From an uncultured Acidobacteriota bacterium (GTDB lineage: Bacteria > Acidobacteriota > Terriglobia > Bryobacterales > Bryobacteraceae): DNA of 57,226 nt. The notes under the pieces were generated by a model. That model had not been told where the DNA came from, made no database searches, and worked only from the letters and a program-made list of their open reading frames with translations. Position numbers and translations under genes: made by a program. This document shows positions 56,809 through 57,226 of the stretch, in pieces (position 1 is the stretch's first letter; the number at the start of each line of letters is the position of its first letter). The DNA lies in NCBI GenBank assembly GCA_902825945.1, contig CADECY010000053.1:1-57226 (forward strand). Direction: 5' to 3'.

Positions 56809-57099
56809 GTGACTGCAGTCATGGACGAACGCTTTGCCCCTGACATCTTAGGTTGAACCGTGATCCCAGTATCACGGGGTTCCGCTTTCCTTCCCGGCAT
56901 CGCCGCAATGACTCCGGCTGACTCCGCTTCCACCGCAACCGGTTGTTCGACTCGGTAACGCCTCGCTGAATCGCCCCGGCGGAGCCAGGGTTTGAGTTTG
57001 GTAAGTAATTCGTGAGCCGCCCAATCGGCCCATGATGACCGGGTCGGTGGCCACAACCCAAGCTTCATCTGCTCGAGCCGATGATCCTCCCTCTCCCCT

Positions 57100-57226
57100 T
57101 TCGGATCTATTAAATCATCCGCTCGTTCCCCCAGCCGATGTCGCCACGCGTAGCTCGCCGCCGTCTCGTTCCCCGCTTGAACCTGCGCTCCCAACACCAG
57201 CCGCAGCCCCGCCATCATGTAGGTGT
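57100..57226 (-). pseudogene. IS1380-type transposase fragment, decayed
   Basis: Read on the minus strand from the window edge, LRLVLGAQVQAGNETAASYA matches the central part of IS1380-family transposases. It is followed, one frame over, by RGDIGWGNERMI and a stop. About 20 residues that normally separate these blocks are missing. Between 56809 and 57100 no clear gene or further transposase similarity is seen. Confidence 0.55.

Noticed and set aside
56703..57218. 171-residue minus-strand frame at the right edge as an intact gene
   Set aside because: Only its first 20 residues match a transposase, and the rest overlaps the patatin gene or is frame-shifted, so it is treated as a remnant.

Overview
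The window looks like a chromosomal piece of a high-GC soil acidobacterium of the Solibacter/Bryobacter type. The evidence is a TIGR03437 ('Solibacter C-terminal') domain on a secreted protease, several PEP-CTERM secreted proteins, a DUF1501 + DUF1549/DUF1553 pair, an ECF sigma factor coupled to a Ser/Thr kinase with tetratricopeptide-type repeats, and carboxypeptidase-regulatory-like/TPR proteins. The assignment rests on family content only. No tRNA, rRNA or CRISPR array was seen.

Layout. 1-2.5 kb: the 3' part of an SDR gene lacking the usual YxxxK, a LacI regulator broken by an internal deletion, and a Cys-rich hypothetical. 2.5-5.2 kb: secreted trypsin-like protease and rsmE. 5.2-10.6 kb (minus): decayed and intact carboxypeptidase-regulatory-like genes, TolC, MacB-type permease and a TPR protein. 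10.7-13.7 kb (plus): orphan Fis-type HTH, TPR lipoprotein-like protein, small zinc-ribbon membrane protein, glucose-dehydrogenase-like MDR. 13.8-19.1 kb (minus): small unknown, decayed PEP-CTERM gene, Ser/Thr kinase plus ECF sigma, intact PEP-CTERM protein. 19.2-26.7 kb: GH29 alpha-fucosidase, PQQ-type sugar dehydrogenase, mscL, DUF1501 and DUF1553 proteins.

26.7-32.6 kb (minus) is a tightly coupled six-gene operon: a gluconate-dehydrogenase-subunit-3-like small protein, a GMC oxidoreductase, a VioB/RebD-type ferritin-like protein, an SRPBCC protein, an unknown protein and a two-HKD phospholipase D-like protein. It resembles an uncharacterised oxidative biosynthetic locus. 32.7-37.5 kb: propeller-type secreted protein, purine permease, PEP-CTERM protein, PAS protein and cupin. 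37.6-44.2 kb (plus) is a six-gene lipid operon with mostly 4-8 nt overlaps: ACP-FAAL-acyltransferase fusion, PlsY, HAD phosphatase, HpnA-like epimerase, diacylglycerol-kinase-like enzyme and LpxA. 44.2-44.9 kb holds two decayed genes.

44.9-51.6 kb: lactate permease, sugar isomerase, adk, pyrE, rpsO and pnp. Between adk and pyrE is a near-consensus sigma-54 promoter followed by two hairpins with an identical 12-nt core, the second being an intrinsic terminator: a probable undescribed small RNA. The pnp leader has a hairpin covering its Shine-Dalgarno sequence. 51.8-56.8 kb (plus) is a five-gene operon of unknown proteins ending in a patatin-like phospholipase. It sits behind a strong sigma-70 promoter whose -35 overlaps a TetR-like palindrome. 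The right edge carries a decayed IS1380-type transposase fragment.
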